A stretch of DNA of 64,000 bases from an uncultured Muribaculaceae bacterium (GCA_910578075.1 CAJTPK010000018.1:8860-72859); one strand, 5' to 3'; shown: positions 1-8,838, counted from the stretch's first letter. Translations and numbers: made by a program. The notes: generated by a model not told the origin, from the sequence alone.

Positions 1-1176
1 ATTGGCGCGGCTCTTAACCATACCGAGAGCTTTGGCTATATATTCGGGAGTGAAACCGCTGATTCCCTTCTCTTCAAGGATAGGCATGAAAAGGCGCGCA
101 AGCTCCTCGTCAGGCTTACGCATGAGGTATTCATGATTGAACCAGATACCCTTCTGATAGTCGAATTTAGCACCGGCTTTGGAGCAATGCGAGAATGAGA
201 ACTTCTTAATAAGCTCATCCATATCCATCAACTCGGAGTCATCACCGGGATTCCAGCCAAGAAGCGCGAGGAAGTTGACCACCGCCTCGGGAAGATAACC
301 TTTCTCGCGATAACCTGAAGAGATCTCGCCTGATTTCGGATCATGCCACTCGAGGGGGAATACCGGGAAACCGAGTTTATCTCCATCGCGCTTGGAAAGC
401 TTGCCATTGCCGACTGGTTTAAGGAGCAGCGGCAGATGCACAAACTGAGGCATGGTGTCGCTCCAACCGAACGCTTCATACAGAAGCACATGCAGAGGAG
501 CTGAGGGGAGCCATTCCTCACCGCGGATCACATGGCTGACCTCCATAAGATGGTCGTCAACAATATTGGCGAGATGGTATGTAGGGAGATCGTCAGCACT
601 CTTATAAAGCACCTTGTCATCAAGGATTGATGAATTAACCGTCACCTCTCCGCGGATAAGGTCGTTGACCTTCACCTCCATGTCGGGTTCTATTTTAAAA
701 CGAACCACATACTGCGCACCGCCATCCACGAGTGCCTTCACCTCCTCGGCGGGCATGGACAGGGAGTTGCGCATGGATCCACGGGTAGAAGCATCGTATT
801 GGAAATTCGGAGTTGCCGCGCGGGCTGCCTCCAGCTCCTCGGGAGTGTCGAAAGCTATGTAAGCCTTGCCGTTGTCAAGTAGGATCTTCACATATTCGCG
901 GTAGATGTCGCGGCGCTCGCTCTGTTTGTAGGGACCGTAAGCGCCACCCTCACGCACACCCTCGTCGATGCCAATGCCCAGCCATGCGAGGGATTCGTTG
1001 ATATATTCCTCCGCACCTGGCACGAACCGGCGTGAATCAGTATCTTCTATACGGAGAATCATTTCGCCACCATTTGCGCGGGCGAACAGATAGTTATATA
1101 ATGCTGTACGGACTCCACCGATATGAAGGGGGCCCGTGGGTGAGGGAGCAAAACGAACTCTTACCTTACGTTCCAT
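1..1176 (-). CDS. gltX: Glutamyl-tRNA synthetase, C-terminus cut by window edge
   Basis: Class I aminoacyl-tRNA synthetase that charges tRNA-Glu in the cytoplasm. The reading frame opens at the ATG at 1176 with MERKVRVRFAPSPTGPLHIG; the HIGH-type signature is HIGG at residues 18-21. The second ATP-binding signature is KLSKR near residues 259-263. The 392 codons present run off the left edge still open; the family is usually about 500 residues, so the anticodon-binding end is missing only because of the window. A -7 box and a strong hairpin lie just upstream (1213-1251), so it probably has its own promoter. Identity is secure. Confidence 0.96.
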   Translation of the reverse strand, partial: MERKVRVRFAPSPTGPLHIGGVRTALYNYLFARANGGEMILRIEDTDSRRFVPGAEEYINESLAWLGIGIDEGVREGGAYGPYKQSERRDIYREYVKILLDNGKAYIAFDTPEELEAARAATPNFQYDASTRGSMRNSLSMPAEEVKALVDGGAQYVVRFKIEPDMEVKVNDLIRGEVTVNSSILDDKVLYKSADDLPTYHLANIVDDHLMEVSHVIRGEEWLPSAPLHVLLYEAFGWSDTMPQFVHLPLLLKPVGNGKLSKRDGDKLGFPVFPLEWHDPKSGEISSGYREKGYLPEAVVNFLALLGWNPGDDSELMDMDELIKKFSFSHCSKAGAKFDYQKGIWFNHEYLMRKPDEELARLFMPILEEKGISGFTPEYIAKALGMVKSRAN

Positions 1177-1212
1177 AATATTTTAGTTCTTATAAGATAA
1201 CTATAAAAGAGA

Positions 1213-1251
1213 GCAGTTGATACGCAACAGTGCGTATCAACTGCAAAATTA
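1213..1251 (-). promoter_or_regulatory. gltX promoter -7 box with hairpin at transcript start
   Basis: On the minus strand TAATTTTG (1244-1251) fits the Bacteroidetes -7 consensus TAnnTTTG. It abuts a 14-bp perfect inverted repeat (1213-1226 with 1231-1244, loop ACAG). The predicted start point falls inside the first arm, so the mRNA would begin with this hairpin. It could instead be a weak terminator for the upstream gene (the T-run after it is poor) or an operator. Confidence 0.55.
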
Positions 1252-1262
1252 ATCTATTTCAG

Positions 1263-1928
1263 TTACTTCTCCAAATTGAATTTGGAGCCGTTCCATGTGT
1301 AATGCAACTTCGGACGAAGATATTGCTTTATGCGTGCGTAATCATCAGCACTCATGAACTGACCGACGGTAAGCTGCGCACTCATTCCTGAGCCACCCGC
1401 TTCCGGTTCGTAAAGCACCGTCGGGAATGGCACAAGCCGTGCCACCAACTCTTTCACCGCCTTGTCGGGATAATCAAAGAAATCATCGAGAGTGGCGAGC
1501 TTCATGAATTTCTTACGGTCAATCTCCTGATATGATGAATCATAAAAGCGAAGATCCGTGTCATATGCCTGATCCTTGTCTCCGATTGTATATGCGGTGA
1601 GTATCACATCTCCTTTTTTACCGGGGAGCACCTTCACGCCTAATGTTGTGACAGGGGTAAGCACCACCTTGAGATAATCGGGAGTGACTGTATCGAGATA
1701 TGACAACCCCTCCATTGCATTGGGAATTTTCGCAATGCTGTCAGCGGCATAGTAATCAAGCATATCAAGCCTGCGCGACCGATCAACAAGATCGAGCACC
1801 GAGATAGGCAGGTCGGCAAACACGCGTGACGCGGTAAGTGTGTCGGCCACCTCCCCCTTCCGTGCTCCGTAGAGGATCTGCGGCAGAAGCGATATCGCTA
1901 TCATCAGAACAAAACAGATTCTCTTCAT
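1263..1928 (-). CDS. DUF3256 family secreted protein
   Basis: 221-residue protein that I recognise as the Bacteroidetes-specific DUF3256 family; its function is not known. A cleavable signal peptide is visible at residues 1-22 (basic MKR, hydrophobic core, then YGA), so it is exported, probably to the periplasm. The rest is soluble with no catalytic motif I recognise. It starts 9 bases after the stop of the DEAD-box helicase gene on the same strand, so the two are very likely co-transcribed. The family assignment rests on overall sequence character and is fairly secure; the role is unknown. Confidence 0.8.
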   Translation of the reverse strand: MKRICFVLMIAISLLPQILYGARKGEVADTLTASRVFADLPISVLDLVDRSRRLDMLDYYAADSIAKIPNAMEGLSYLDTVTPDYLKVVLTPVTTLGVKVLPGKKGDVILTAYTIGDKDQAYDTDLRFYDSSYQEIDRKKFMKLATLDDFFDYPDKAVKELVARLVPFPTVLYEPEAGGSGMSAQLTVGQFMSADDYARIKQYLRPKLHYTWNGSKFNLEK

Positions 1929-1937
1929 AATTCCCGA

Positions 1938-3971
1938 TTATTTCATGAAAATATCATAATTCCCGTTATATTTGGGCTTTGATGATTTCTCTTTCTTCTC
2001 CTTTTTTTCTTTTTTATCTTTTTTCCCTTTATTCAGCTTCGAAGATGCAAAATCGAGTGCGAAATCATCCAGATCTCCATATTTCTTGCTCTTCTTTGGC
2101 TTAGATTCTTTCTTATCCCTATCCTCTTTACGCTTTTTATCCTTGAAAGGTTTACGGGAGCCACGATCTTCAGCGTAACGGGAAGATTTTTTTCCTTTGG
2201 AACCTTTTCGGCTTTCCGAGGAGTAATCCTTATCGCTTGCGATCTCCGCGTGGATCTTATCACCGAAGAATTCGGCATGTTTCAAGGCATCAAGCACACG
2301 ATGCGCATCCTCCTTGCGGACATCGAAAAGGGTATAGGCGGGAAGAAGATCGATACGTCCTATCACAGGCTTGGCTCCGTTGACATTCCTGTTGACCAGC
2401 TCCATCAGGTTCCCCGGGAAGAATCCGTTTGATTTCCCGACATTCACCATCAGACGTTCATATCCGGGCTCTGCCTCACGACGGTCTTTATTTTTCTTCT
2501 CGCGGGGTTCAGATTCCTTACGCCCCTTTTTGCCTTTGTCTGATTCGTTAAGGTCGATATCCGGCATATTCTGATAATATGCGAGGAGGCGGTTGAATTC
2601 AAGAGATAGAACTCTCTTAAGCAGGTCTTCCTGCGACAGCCATTCGAGCTTCTTTCTCACGCCCTGGATATATTTGCCGATCTCGCTTTCGTTTACCTCA
2701 ACCCGCTCAAGACGGTCAGCAAGATTATAAAGCTGCTTCTCTATGATATGCTCGGGAGTCGGGACCTTGCGGTATTCAAACTCCTTGCCTATCTTATTCT
2801 CGATCAGTTTGATCTTATGCTTCTCACGGGAGTGGATTATGGCAATGGATACCCCTGTCTTGTTGGCGCGTCCGGTTCGTCCGCTGCGGTGGGTATATAC
2901 AGCCACATCATCCGGCAATCCAAAATTTATCACATGTGTCAGATCATCCACGTCAAGACCGCGGGCGGCGACATCCGTGGCTATCAGCAGCTGAGTCACA
3001 TGATCGCGGAATTTTTTCATAGCCAGGTCTCGTTGAGCCTGCGAAAGATCGCCATGCAGACAGTCAGCGTTATATCCATCGGCTATCAATTTATCGGCAA
3101 TCTCCTGCGTCTCTTTTTTTGTGCGGCAGAATACGATACCGTAAATATTCGGGCTATTGTCGACAACGCGTTTAAGCGCGAGATATTTATCGTGAGCCTT
3201 GACCATGTAATAGATATGGCGGACATTCTTGGCACCCTCATTGCGGTTACCTGCCACGAACTCCACAGGATCGCGCATGTATTTGCGTGCTATCTGAGCA
3301 ATCTCCTTCGGCATAGTGGCGGAGAACATCAGCATCTTGCGGTCATCGGGCACATGTGAGAGTATCTCGTCGATATCATCAAGGAAGCCCATGTTGAGCA
3401 TTTCATCGGCTTCGTCCAGAATGACTGTGTGCACATTCTCAAGCTTCACCACCCCCCTCTTTATAAGGTCGATGAGACGTCCGGGGGTAGCCACAATCAC
3501 CTGCACGCCATTGCGCAGCGAACGGATCTGGCTCTCAATGCTCGAACCTCCATATACGGGTATTATCTTGATTGCATCCTCATATTTCGAAAAATCCGCC
3601 AGATCGCCGGCGATCTGCAGACAAAGCTCACGTGTCGGAGCAATGATGAGAGCCTGAGGCACTCTCTCGGAAATGGCAATACGCTGAAGCACCGGCAAAC
3701 CGAAAGCCGCGGTCTTGCCAGTACCGGTCTGCGCCAGACCGACAACATCACCCTCTTTCTCCAGAAGGTGTGGAATCACCATCTCCTGGATGGGCATTGG
3801 ATGAACAAAACCCATCTCCTCTATTCCACGGAGAAACTTCTCGGCAACGCCAAGTTCCGCGAATGTTTTCAACTCAGGAGTCTCCTCCGTAACTATCTCT
3901 TCAGCTTCAGGAAGCATCACGCTTTCAGGCAATATTCCCTCAAGCTCATTTTGGTCTATATTATCATTCAT
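1938..3971 (-). CDS. deaD: DEAD-box RNA helicase (DeaD/CshA/DbpA-like)
   Basis: ATP-dependent RNA helicase, probably acting in ribosome assembly or RNA turnover. In order: Q motif region, Walker A in AQTGTGKTAAFG, DEAD box in ILDEADEML, SAT motif, helicase C domain with HRSGRTGR, a DbpA-type RNA-binding domain (VNVGKSNGFFPGNLMELVNR), and a lysine-rich low-complexity tail. I place the start at the ATG at 3971; the frame stays open to a TTG at 3986, but that codon overlaps the -7 box (3984-3991), so it is unlikely. The leader would be only about eight bases. DUF3256 follows in the same unit; a dipeptidase gene diverges upstream. Confidence 0.94.
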   Translation of the reverse strand: MNDNIDQNELEGILPESVMLPEAEEIVTEETPELKTFAELGVAEKFLRGIEEMGFVHPMPIQEMVIPHLLEKEGDVVGLAQTGTGKTAAFGLPVLQRIAISERVPQALIIAPTRELCLQIAGDLADFSKYEDAIKIIPVYGGSSIESQIRSLRNGVQVIVATPGRLIDLIKRGVVKLENVHTVILDEADEMLNMGFLDDIDEILSHVPDDRKMLMFSATMPKEIAQIARKYMRDPVEFVAGNRNEGAKNVRHIYYMVKAHDKYLALKRVVDNSPNIYGIVFCRTKKETQEIADKLIADGYNADCLHGDLSQAQRDLAMKKFRDHVTQLLIATDVAARGLDVDDLTHVINFGLPDDVAVYTHRSGRTGRANKTGVSIAIIHSREKHKIKLIENKIGKEFEYRKVPTPEHIIEKQLYNLADRLERVEVNESEIGKYIQGVRKKLEWLSQEDLLKRVLSLEFNRLLAYYQNMPDIDLNESDKGKKGRKESEPREKKNKDRREAEPGYERLMVNVGKSNGFFPGNLMELVNRNVNGAKPVIGRIDLLPAYTLFDVRKEDAHRVLDALKHAEFFGDKIHAEIASDKDYSSESRKGSKGKKSSRYAEDRGSRKPFKDKKRKEDRDKKESKPKKSKKYGDLDDFALDFASSKLNKGKKDKKEKKEKKEKSSKPKYNGNYDIFMK

Positions 3972-3983
3972 AATTTCTATCTG

Positions 3984-4011
3984 CAAATTTACGATTTATT
4001 TCTTATATTTG
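3984..4011. promoter_or_regulatory. Divergent promoter pair, deaD and C69 peptidase
   Basis: Two -7 boxes face away from each other within 28 bases: TAAATTTG on the minus strand (3984-3991) for the helicase and TATATTTG on the plus strand (4004-4011) for the dipeptidase. Their upstream recognition regions overlap, so the two promoters probably compete for polymerase. Confidence 0.55.
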
Positions 4012-4071
4012 CAGTTAAATACTAATTTAAATACAAATAAGTTTGATTTTCTTATTATTAAACATACATCT

Positions 4072-5715
4072 ATGAAACTAAGTTTTCTACTTCCTCTTGC
4101 AGGAATGGTAATCGCCGCCGGAAATTTCAACGCCGAGGCTTGCACCAACCTGATTGCCGCTAAAGGCGCCACAACCGATGGGTCGGTAATGGTGACATAC
4201 GCCGCCGATTCCCATAATCTTTACGGTATGCTGACGCATACTCCTGCCGCCCGCCATCAGAAGGGTGCGATGCGGAAAGTGGTGGAATGGGACACCGGCA
4301 AGCCTCTCGGTGAGATCCCCCAGCCCGCCGAGACTTATAATGTGGTCGGTAACATGAATGAGCATCAGCTCGCAATCGGAGAGTCGACATGGGGAGGACA
4401 CAAGGAACTTGTGGACACCACAGGAAATTCCATTATTGATTACGGATCGCTTATACAGATAGCTCTTGAACGCTGCAAGACAGCTCGTGAGGCTGTTGAT
4501 TTCATGGGTGATATCGTGAATAAATATGGCTACGCGTCAAGTGGAGAATCCTTCTCTATCGCCGATAAAAATGAAGTGTGGGTGATGGAGATGATAGGCA
4601 AAGGAGCTGAGAAGGGAGCTGTCTGGATAGCTGTGCGCATTCCGGATAATGCCATCTCCGGCCACGCCAATGAGCCCCGCATACGCAAGGTCAATATGAA
4701 AGACAAAGAGAATGTAAAATATTCCAAGGATGTGATCTCATTTGCGCGCAAACGCGGATATTTCAATGGCAAAGATGAGGATTTCTCTTTTGCCGACGCA
4801 TATGAGAACCACACTGCCGACACCCGCCGCGGTTGCGATGCCAGGGTATGGAGCTATTTCCGCCGCTTCGCTCCGGAAACCGACAAATATTACGCATGGT
4901 GTGCAGGGGAGAGCGATGAGCCAATGCCTCTTTATGTAATTCCGGAGAAGAAAGTGAGCCTTAAGGATATGGAATGGAGCATGCGTGACCATTACGAGGG
5001 CACTCCCTTTGAGATGACTTCCGACATAGGCGCCGGCCCGAATCATGTGCCTTACCGCTGGCGTCCGATGGATTATGAGGTTGACGGCAAGACATATTGC
5101 ATGGAGCGTGCCATCGCCACACAACAGACCGGATGGAGTTTCGTGAGCCAGAGCCGCGATTGGCTACCGGATGCAGTTGGCGGCATACTCTGGTTCGGCA
5201 CCGATGACACCAACACCTCCGTATACATGCCTTTCTACTGCGGCATGACAGAAATCCCCAAGGAGCTGGAGCACGGTGACATCAACACATTCTCCATGGA
5301 TTCAAACTTCTGGATGACCAACTGGGTAGCGAATCAGGCATACAACCGCTATGACCTCATGATTCCGGATATAAGGAAAGTGCAGAACCGCCTTGAAGAT
5401 AAATTCCGCGACTCCCGCGAAGCCAAAGACAAAGAGCTGACAGCAATAGTGAAAAATGGAGACATGGATGCATACCGCAAGGCAGTGAATACAGAAGGCG
5501 CAGCCGTTGCAAAAGAAGCCACCGATGACTACCGCAACCTCGCGCAATATCTGCTGGTGAAATTCATGGACGGCAACATGAAGAAGACTGACGAGCAAGG
5601 CAATTTCATCAAAAGCGAATATGGACTCCCCGTCTATCCCTCCTTCCCCGGCTATGACAAAAAATATTACGAAAATATCGTTAAAGAGACCGGCGACCAC
5701 TTCCTGATAAAATAA
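4072..5715 (+). CDS. C69-family dipeptidase (PepD-like), exported
   Basis: 547-residue N-terminal-nucleophile peptidase of family C69, hydrolysing short peptides. A signal-like segment (residues 1-23) ends in AEA just before Cys24 in ACTNLIAAKG, the conserved cysteine that becomes the N-terminal nucleophile after processing; a location in the periplasm or beyond is inferred. The open frame extends upstream to a TTG at 4009, but the ATG at 4072 gives a proper signal peptide and lies about 57 bases after a good -7 box. It is divergent from the helicase gene. A pyrimidine-rich stretch and then the RAYT element follow downstream. Confidence 0.92.
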   Translation: MKLSFLLPLAGMVIAAGNFNAEACTNLIAAKGATTDGSVMVTYAADSHNLYGMLTHTPAARHQKGAMRKVVEWDTGKPLGEIPQPAETYNVVGNMNEHQLAIGESTWGGHKELVDTTGNSIIDYGSLIQIALERCKTAREAVDFMGDIVNKYGYASSGESFSIADKNEVWVMEMIGKGAEKGAVWIAVRIPDNAISGHANEPRIRKVNMKDKENVKYSKDVISFARKRGYFNGKDEDFSFADAYENHTADTRRGCDARVWSYFRRFAPETDKYYAWCAGESDEPMPLYVIPEKKVSLKDMEWSMRDHYEGTPFEMTSDIGAGPNHVPYRWRPMDYEVDGKTYCMERAIATQQTGWSFVSQSRDWLPDAVGGILWFGTDDTNTSVYMPFYCGMTEIPKELEHGDINTFSMDSNFWMTNWVANQAYNRYDLMIPDIRKVQNRLEDKFRDSREAKDKELTAIVKNGDMDAYRKAVNTEGAAVAKEATDDYRNLAQYLLVKFMDGNMKKTDEQGNFIKSEYGLPVYPSFPGYDKKYYENIVKETGDHFLIK

Positions 5716-6059
5716 TCGCCTCAAAAAGCGCGATATACTCGGCCTCTCTCCTCTTCTCCTCTCTCCTCTTTTTTCATTTTTCTCTCTTCGCAATTTCAAT
5801 TTCATCCCGAATTCTATTGCCGCACTCCCTCCCTGCGGTCGGGACACCCGACAGCTTCGCCGGTACCTCCGCTTTCAGCCGGAGAGAAGCCGAATCCACT
5901 TTGCTTTTAGCCGGAAGGCTCCAAAATCTATTTGCTTTCAGCCGAAGGTTGTCGGGTGTCCCGACCGAAGGGAGGGAGTGCAGATGCAGGGAGGGAGAGC
6001 GAAATTGAATAATGCCAGCGTAAATTTTCCCTATAATAAATATTTAAATCCCGAAGATT
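5716..6059. other. Intergenic region before the RAYT gene
   Basis: 344 bases without a gene. It holds a nearly pure pyrimidine tract (about 5736-5786), then the first foldback REP-like element (5822-5981), then an AT-rich stretch that may carry the RAYT promoter. No TAnnTTTG box is evident, and I see no RNA gene. Confidence 0.6.
5822..5981. repeat. REP-like foldback element, copy 1
   Basis: Two 32-base arms in inverted orientation (5822-5853 and 5950-5981) differ at one position. Each arm contains a small hairpin, GTCGGGACACCCGAC, six pairs with a three-base loop. Between the arms, three imperfect copies of GCTTTCAGCCGGA occur (near 5871, 5903 and 5933). The same arms flank the other side of the transposase gene. 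The layout matches REP/BIME elements associated with RAYT transposases. Confidence 0.85.
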
Positions 6060-7046
6060 ATGGCCATCAATAGAAAATTAGCTGCATCAGATCCTGATGG
6101 CAATCCTTATGATTATTGGAGAGCCAAGAATCCCAATTATTGGAGAAGGGCGGAATGGCATGATTATTCTTCCCGAAGCATATACATGATCACGATAGTC
6201 AAATCTTTCGGGATGCCGAATTTCTCAAGGATTATTGCTCCTGATGGAAATCCGGATAAGGCATATACAGACCTCTCCACGATAGGATGCCTTATAAATA
6301 CGGAAATACATAATCTCGGGCTGAAATCCAAGGCGGTAGATATTACAGCATACGTAATAATGCCGGATCATGTGCATGCGATTATATTCGTGAAGGAAGC
6401 CGGAGTGACGAAACTTTCGAATATCATCTCGACCCTCAAGGGCGCATGCTCCTCCGCCTGGCAGCGGCACTCTGGCAATGACGAGTTGGAGCCGGTGTTT
6501 CTAAGTGGTTATCATGACCGCATCCTACGGAAAGAAGGGCAATATGCCGTGATGAAGAAATATGTCAGAGACAATCCGCGAAGGCTGTATATAAAAAGAC
6601 ATCACAGGGAATATTTCTCAAAAATAAATAAAATAGAAATCGGAGGAAAATGCTATTCCGCATATGGAAATTATTTTCTCCTCAATTCTCCATTTAAAGA
6701 GGCTGTGAAAATCAGCCGCAAATATTCCGAGGAGACCAAGGCAAAGCTTCAGGCAACATGGCTTGACAATGCCTCCCGGGGAGGCGTGTTGGTTTCTCCA
6801 TTTATTCATCCGGAAGAGAAAGCGGCATTAAAGGCAGGAGCTGATGCGGGAGGGTTGATTATCAGGATAGTGGAGAAGGGATTCCCTGAGCGATATAAAC
6901 CTTCAGGCATATATTTTGATCTCTGCTCCCAAGGCAGGCTCCTGGAGATTGCAATAGATGATTATTACACCGGCAAGACACAGAACCTCCGCGAGAAAGC
7001 TCTGCGCATGAATGCCCTCGCCGCCTCCATCGCTTCGGAGATTTGA
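6060..7046 (+). CDS. REP-associated tyrosine transposase-like protein (Y1/HUH)
   Basis: 328-residue protein of the IS200/Y1 single-strand transposase superfamily. The metal-binding HUH motif is seen in MPDHVHAII (His104 and His106), and a candidate catalytic tyrosine is Tyr162 in the helix leading to YVRDNPRRL. After about residue 190 there is a C-terminal extension of some 130 residues that I do not recognise. It starts at the ATG at 6060, 78 bases after the first foldback repeat, and ends about 100 bases before the second. A lone Y1 gene framed by inverted REP-like sequences is the hallmark of RAYTs, which mobilise or maintain REP repeats. No accessory tnpB is present. Activity is inferred. 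Confidence 0.85.
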   Translation: MAINRKLAASDPDGNPYDYWRAKNPNYWRRAEWHDYSSRSIYMITIVKSFGMPNFSRIIAPDGNPDKAYTDLSTIGCLINTEIHNLGLKSKAVDITAYVIMPDHVHAIIFVKEAGVTKLSNIISTLKGACSSAWQRHSGNDELEPVFLSGYHDRILRKEGQYAVMKKYVRDNPRRLYIKRHHREYFSKINKIEIGGKCYSAYGNYFLLNSPFKEAVKISRKYSEETKAKLQATWLDNASRGGVLVSPFIHPEEKAALKAGADAGGLIIRIVEKGFPERYKPSGIYFDLCSQGRLLEIAIDDYYTGKTQNLREKALRMNALAASIASEI

Positions 7047-7085
7047 CAGCCTCACCTTGCCTTCCACACATCCGAAATCTATTGC

Positions 7086-7147
7086 TGATTCGAAATCCAT
7101 TCCGATTCGATATCTATCGCCGATTCGCAATCTATCGCCGATTCGCA
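7086..7147. repeat. Imperfect tandem repeat, CGATTCG/AATCTATCGC units
   Basis: Three to four degenerate units of the form GATTCG-AATCTATCGCC run straight into the left arm of the second foldback element, as though the element was built on or slipped within this short repeat. Confidence 0.55.
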
Positions 7148-7356
7148 CTCCCTCCCTGCGGTCGGGACACCCGACAGCTTCGCCTGCCTTCTCCGCCTTT
7201 TGCCGGAGAGCGGGGATTCGCCTGCCTCTCCGACTTTTGCTGGAGAGCGAGAATTCACCTGCCATATTTTCTTATAGGCGAGGGCTCATAATGCTTCGCT
7301 GATCTTCCTGCAATAGCCGGAGGTTGTCGGGTGTCCTGACCGCAGGGAGGGAGTGC
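7145..7356. repeat. REP-like foldback element, copy 2
   Basis: Arms 7145-7176 and 7325-7356 are inverted 32-mers with one mismatch. The left arm is identical to the left arm of copy 1. The interior again carries GCCGGAGAG/TGGAGAGCG-type short repeats but is longer (212 against 160 bases in total). It lies directly downstream of the RAYT gene. Confidence 0.85.
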
Positions 7357-7372
7357 GAATGAGCAAACTCCG

Positions 7373-7416
7373 AAAAAATCCGGGAAGCAGCATCAATGCC
7401 GCTTCCCGGATTTTTT
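7373..7416. terminator. Bidirectional rho-independent terminator
   Basis: The arms 7373-7388 and 7401-7416 are perfect 16-base inverted repeats around a 12-base loop, with the core CCGGGAAGC flanked by six A and six T. It can stop transcription from the RAYT side and from the minus-strand lipoprotein gene. Confidence 0.85.
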
Positions 7417-7519
7417 GAGCTATTTTCTTAATCTATATAATTCTATCAATTGATTTCTATTTCTATCAATCCAATTGATTTCTAATATATTTATTTCAAT
7501 AGATATCTCCCGGAAGATA

Positions 7520-8071
7520 TTATTTCAGGAGATCTTTCACTTTGTCGGCGCCTTTCTGAGCGGCATCAGATACTTTCTCTTTTCCTTTCTCGACAGCTTC
7601 GGTAGTCTTCTGCTTTGTGGCATCAACTACGGCCGCGCCTTTCTCTTTCGCTGCATTCACAGCTGCCGCGCCTTTACTCTTTACGCTATCGGTGAGCTCC
7701 TTGCCTTTATCTGCAGCAACACCGGCAACACTATCCACTGCCTCCTTGGCATCAGCAACCTCTTCTTTTGCTTTATTTTTCAATTCCTCGAAGTATGTGC
7801 TCATCGCGGGATCTTTCTGCTCTACGACAGGAACAATCTTATTCAGATATGCTTCCGCCTCTGCGCCTTTGCCTTCTGCCTCGAGTTTCTGGGCATAGGT
7901 CTGAGCCTCTACAAGATATATCTTCAGGCTATCAGGATCCGTGCAATTCTCGATCTTTGCTTTCAAAGCCTCTCCTTCATCAGCTGCCTCTCTTGTGGCT
8001 TTTGAGCCGCAGGATGTAAGGGAACCGATTGCCATGGCAGCAACTGCCAATGTTACAAATAATTTTTTCAT
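7520..8071 (-). CDS. Small lipoprotein with LEA/apolipophorin-like helical repeats
   Basis: 183-residue predicted lipoprotein. The signal sequence ends in the lipobox LTSC, so Cys21 would be lipidated. The middle and C-terminal parts are rich in Ala, Lys and Glu, with degenerate heptad/11-mer repeats (KEKGAAVVDATKQ, EKGKEKVSDAAQK) that suggest a long amphipathic helix or coiled coil, resembling LEA-type proteins. A -7 box TATGTTTG lies at 8099-8106 upstream and a strong terminator downstream, so it appears monocistronic. The function is unknown; a structural or stress role in the envelope is only a guess. Confidence 0.8.
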   Translation of the reverse strand: MKKLFVTLAVAAMAIGSLTSCGSKATREAADEGEALKAKIENCTDPDSLKIYLVEAQTYAQKLEAEGKGAEAEAYLNKIVPVVEQKDPAMSTYFEELKNKAKEEVADAKEAVDSVAGVAADKGKELTDSVKSKGAAAVNAAKEKGAAVVDATKQKTTEAVEKGKEKVSDAAQKGADKVKDLLK

Positions 8072-8137
8072 AATTTTATTCTTTTCAGTTTATACTTTCA
8101 AACATATAACAATCCGGTTTAACATCTGTTCACTTTT

Positions 8138-8181
8138 AGAACCTGTTAAATTTATTTTCGGAATAAATTCAAACAGATTCT
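8138..8181. repeat. Solo hairpin related to the greA-leader foldback ends
   Basis: AGAACCTGTTAAATTTATT (8138-8156) and its imperfect inverse (8162-8181) flank a five-base TTCGG centre. Both arms closely match the terminal repeats of the larger foldback element at 12200-12390. It lies between two minus-strand genes and could act as a terminator or mRNA 3' hairpin. Confidence 0.6.
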
Positions 8182-8196
8182 TAGGCTTTATGCGGG

Positions 8197-8838
8197 TTAT
8201 TTGGCTGTATAGAGGAAACGCTTGATGGAGCGTTTCGGTGTCTTCTCAAATTCATTCGGCATGAGAACAATCTTTGATATCCGCTCATAAGGAGCCACGA
8301 GTTTGTTAAGTTCGTCGCGCATCTTATCAAGCGATGACTCCATATCGGGCACAGACATCTCGAAGCGATCGAGAGCCTCGTAATCAGGATATACCAGAGC
8401 CACCAACTTCCCATCCTGCTCCACTACCAGGCTTTCTGAAACAAAAGGCATATTATTCAACTTTGCCTCTATTTCCTCCGGATAGATGTTCTGACCGGAA
8501 GCCGACAGGATCATCGTCTTGGAACGACCACGCAGGAAGAGAGTGCCATCAGCGGAGCGTGTGCCCATGTCGCCCGTCTTCAGCCAGCCATCTTCAAACA
8601 CCTGCTTCGTAGCTTCGGGATTCTTATAATACCCTTTCATCACGTTTGTGCCCCGGACACATATCTCTCCGGGAATTCTTTCCGGATCTTCCGACAATAT
8701 TTTCGATTCCATACATGGCAGCGTCTTGCCAGAACTTCCGGGAATAAACTCACGCCAGGGAGTGTAAGAAATGAGAGGTCCGCATTCGGTCATGCCATAT
8801 CCCACCGTAAATGGGAATTTTATCTTATTCCACCTCAT
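8197..8838 (-). pseudogene. Acyl-CoA synthetase, C-terminal part (separate frame)
   Basis: 213-residue C-terminal part of an AMP-forming acyl-CoA synthetase. It begins right before the conserved TVGYGMTECGPL motif and continues through GWLKTGDMG, RGRSKTMI and the C-terminal lid with the catalytic lysine region near KTPKRSIKR. It cannot activate a substrate alone because the P-loop-type TSGTTG motif lies in the other frame. It opens at an ATG (8838) inside the end of the N-terminal half, overlapping it by 14 bases, so translational coupling is formally possible. I favour a frameshifted gene or a sequencing error. Confidence 0.75.

Larger units (their letters stand above)
7047..7519. other. Intergenic region after the RAYT gene
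   Basis: 473 bases without a gene. It holds an imperfect tandem repeat (about 7086-7147), the second foldback REP-like element (7145-7356), a strong bidirectional terminator (7373-7416), and a short AT-rich stretch with the words ATTGATTTCTAT repeated before the lipoprotein stop. Confidence 0.65.

Noticed and set aside
2748..3359. 203-codon plus-strand frame opposite the DEAD-box helicase
   Set aside because: It overlaps conserved helicase domains on the other strand and has no family character.
5871..5945. Three spaced copies of GCTTTCAGCCGGA considered as a CRISPR-like array
   Set aside because: Repeats are only about 13 bases, imperfect and irregularly spaced, with no cas genes; they are internal parts of the foldback element.
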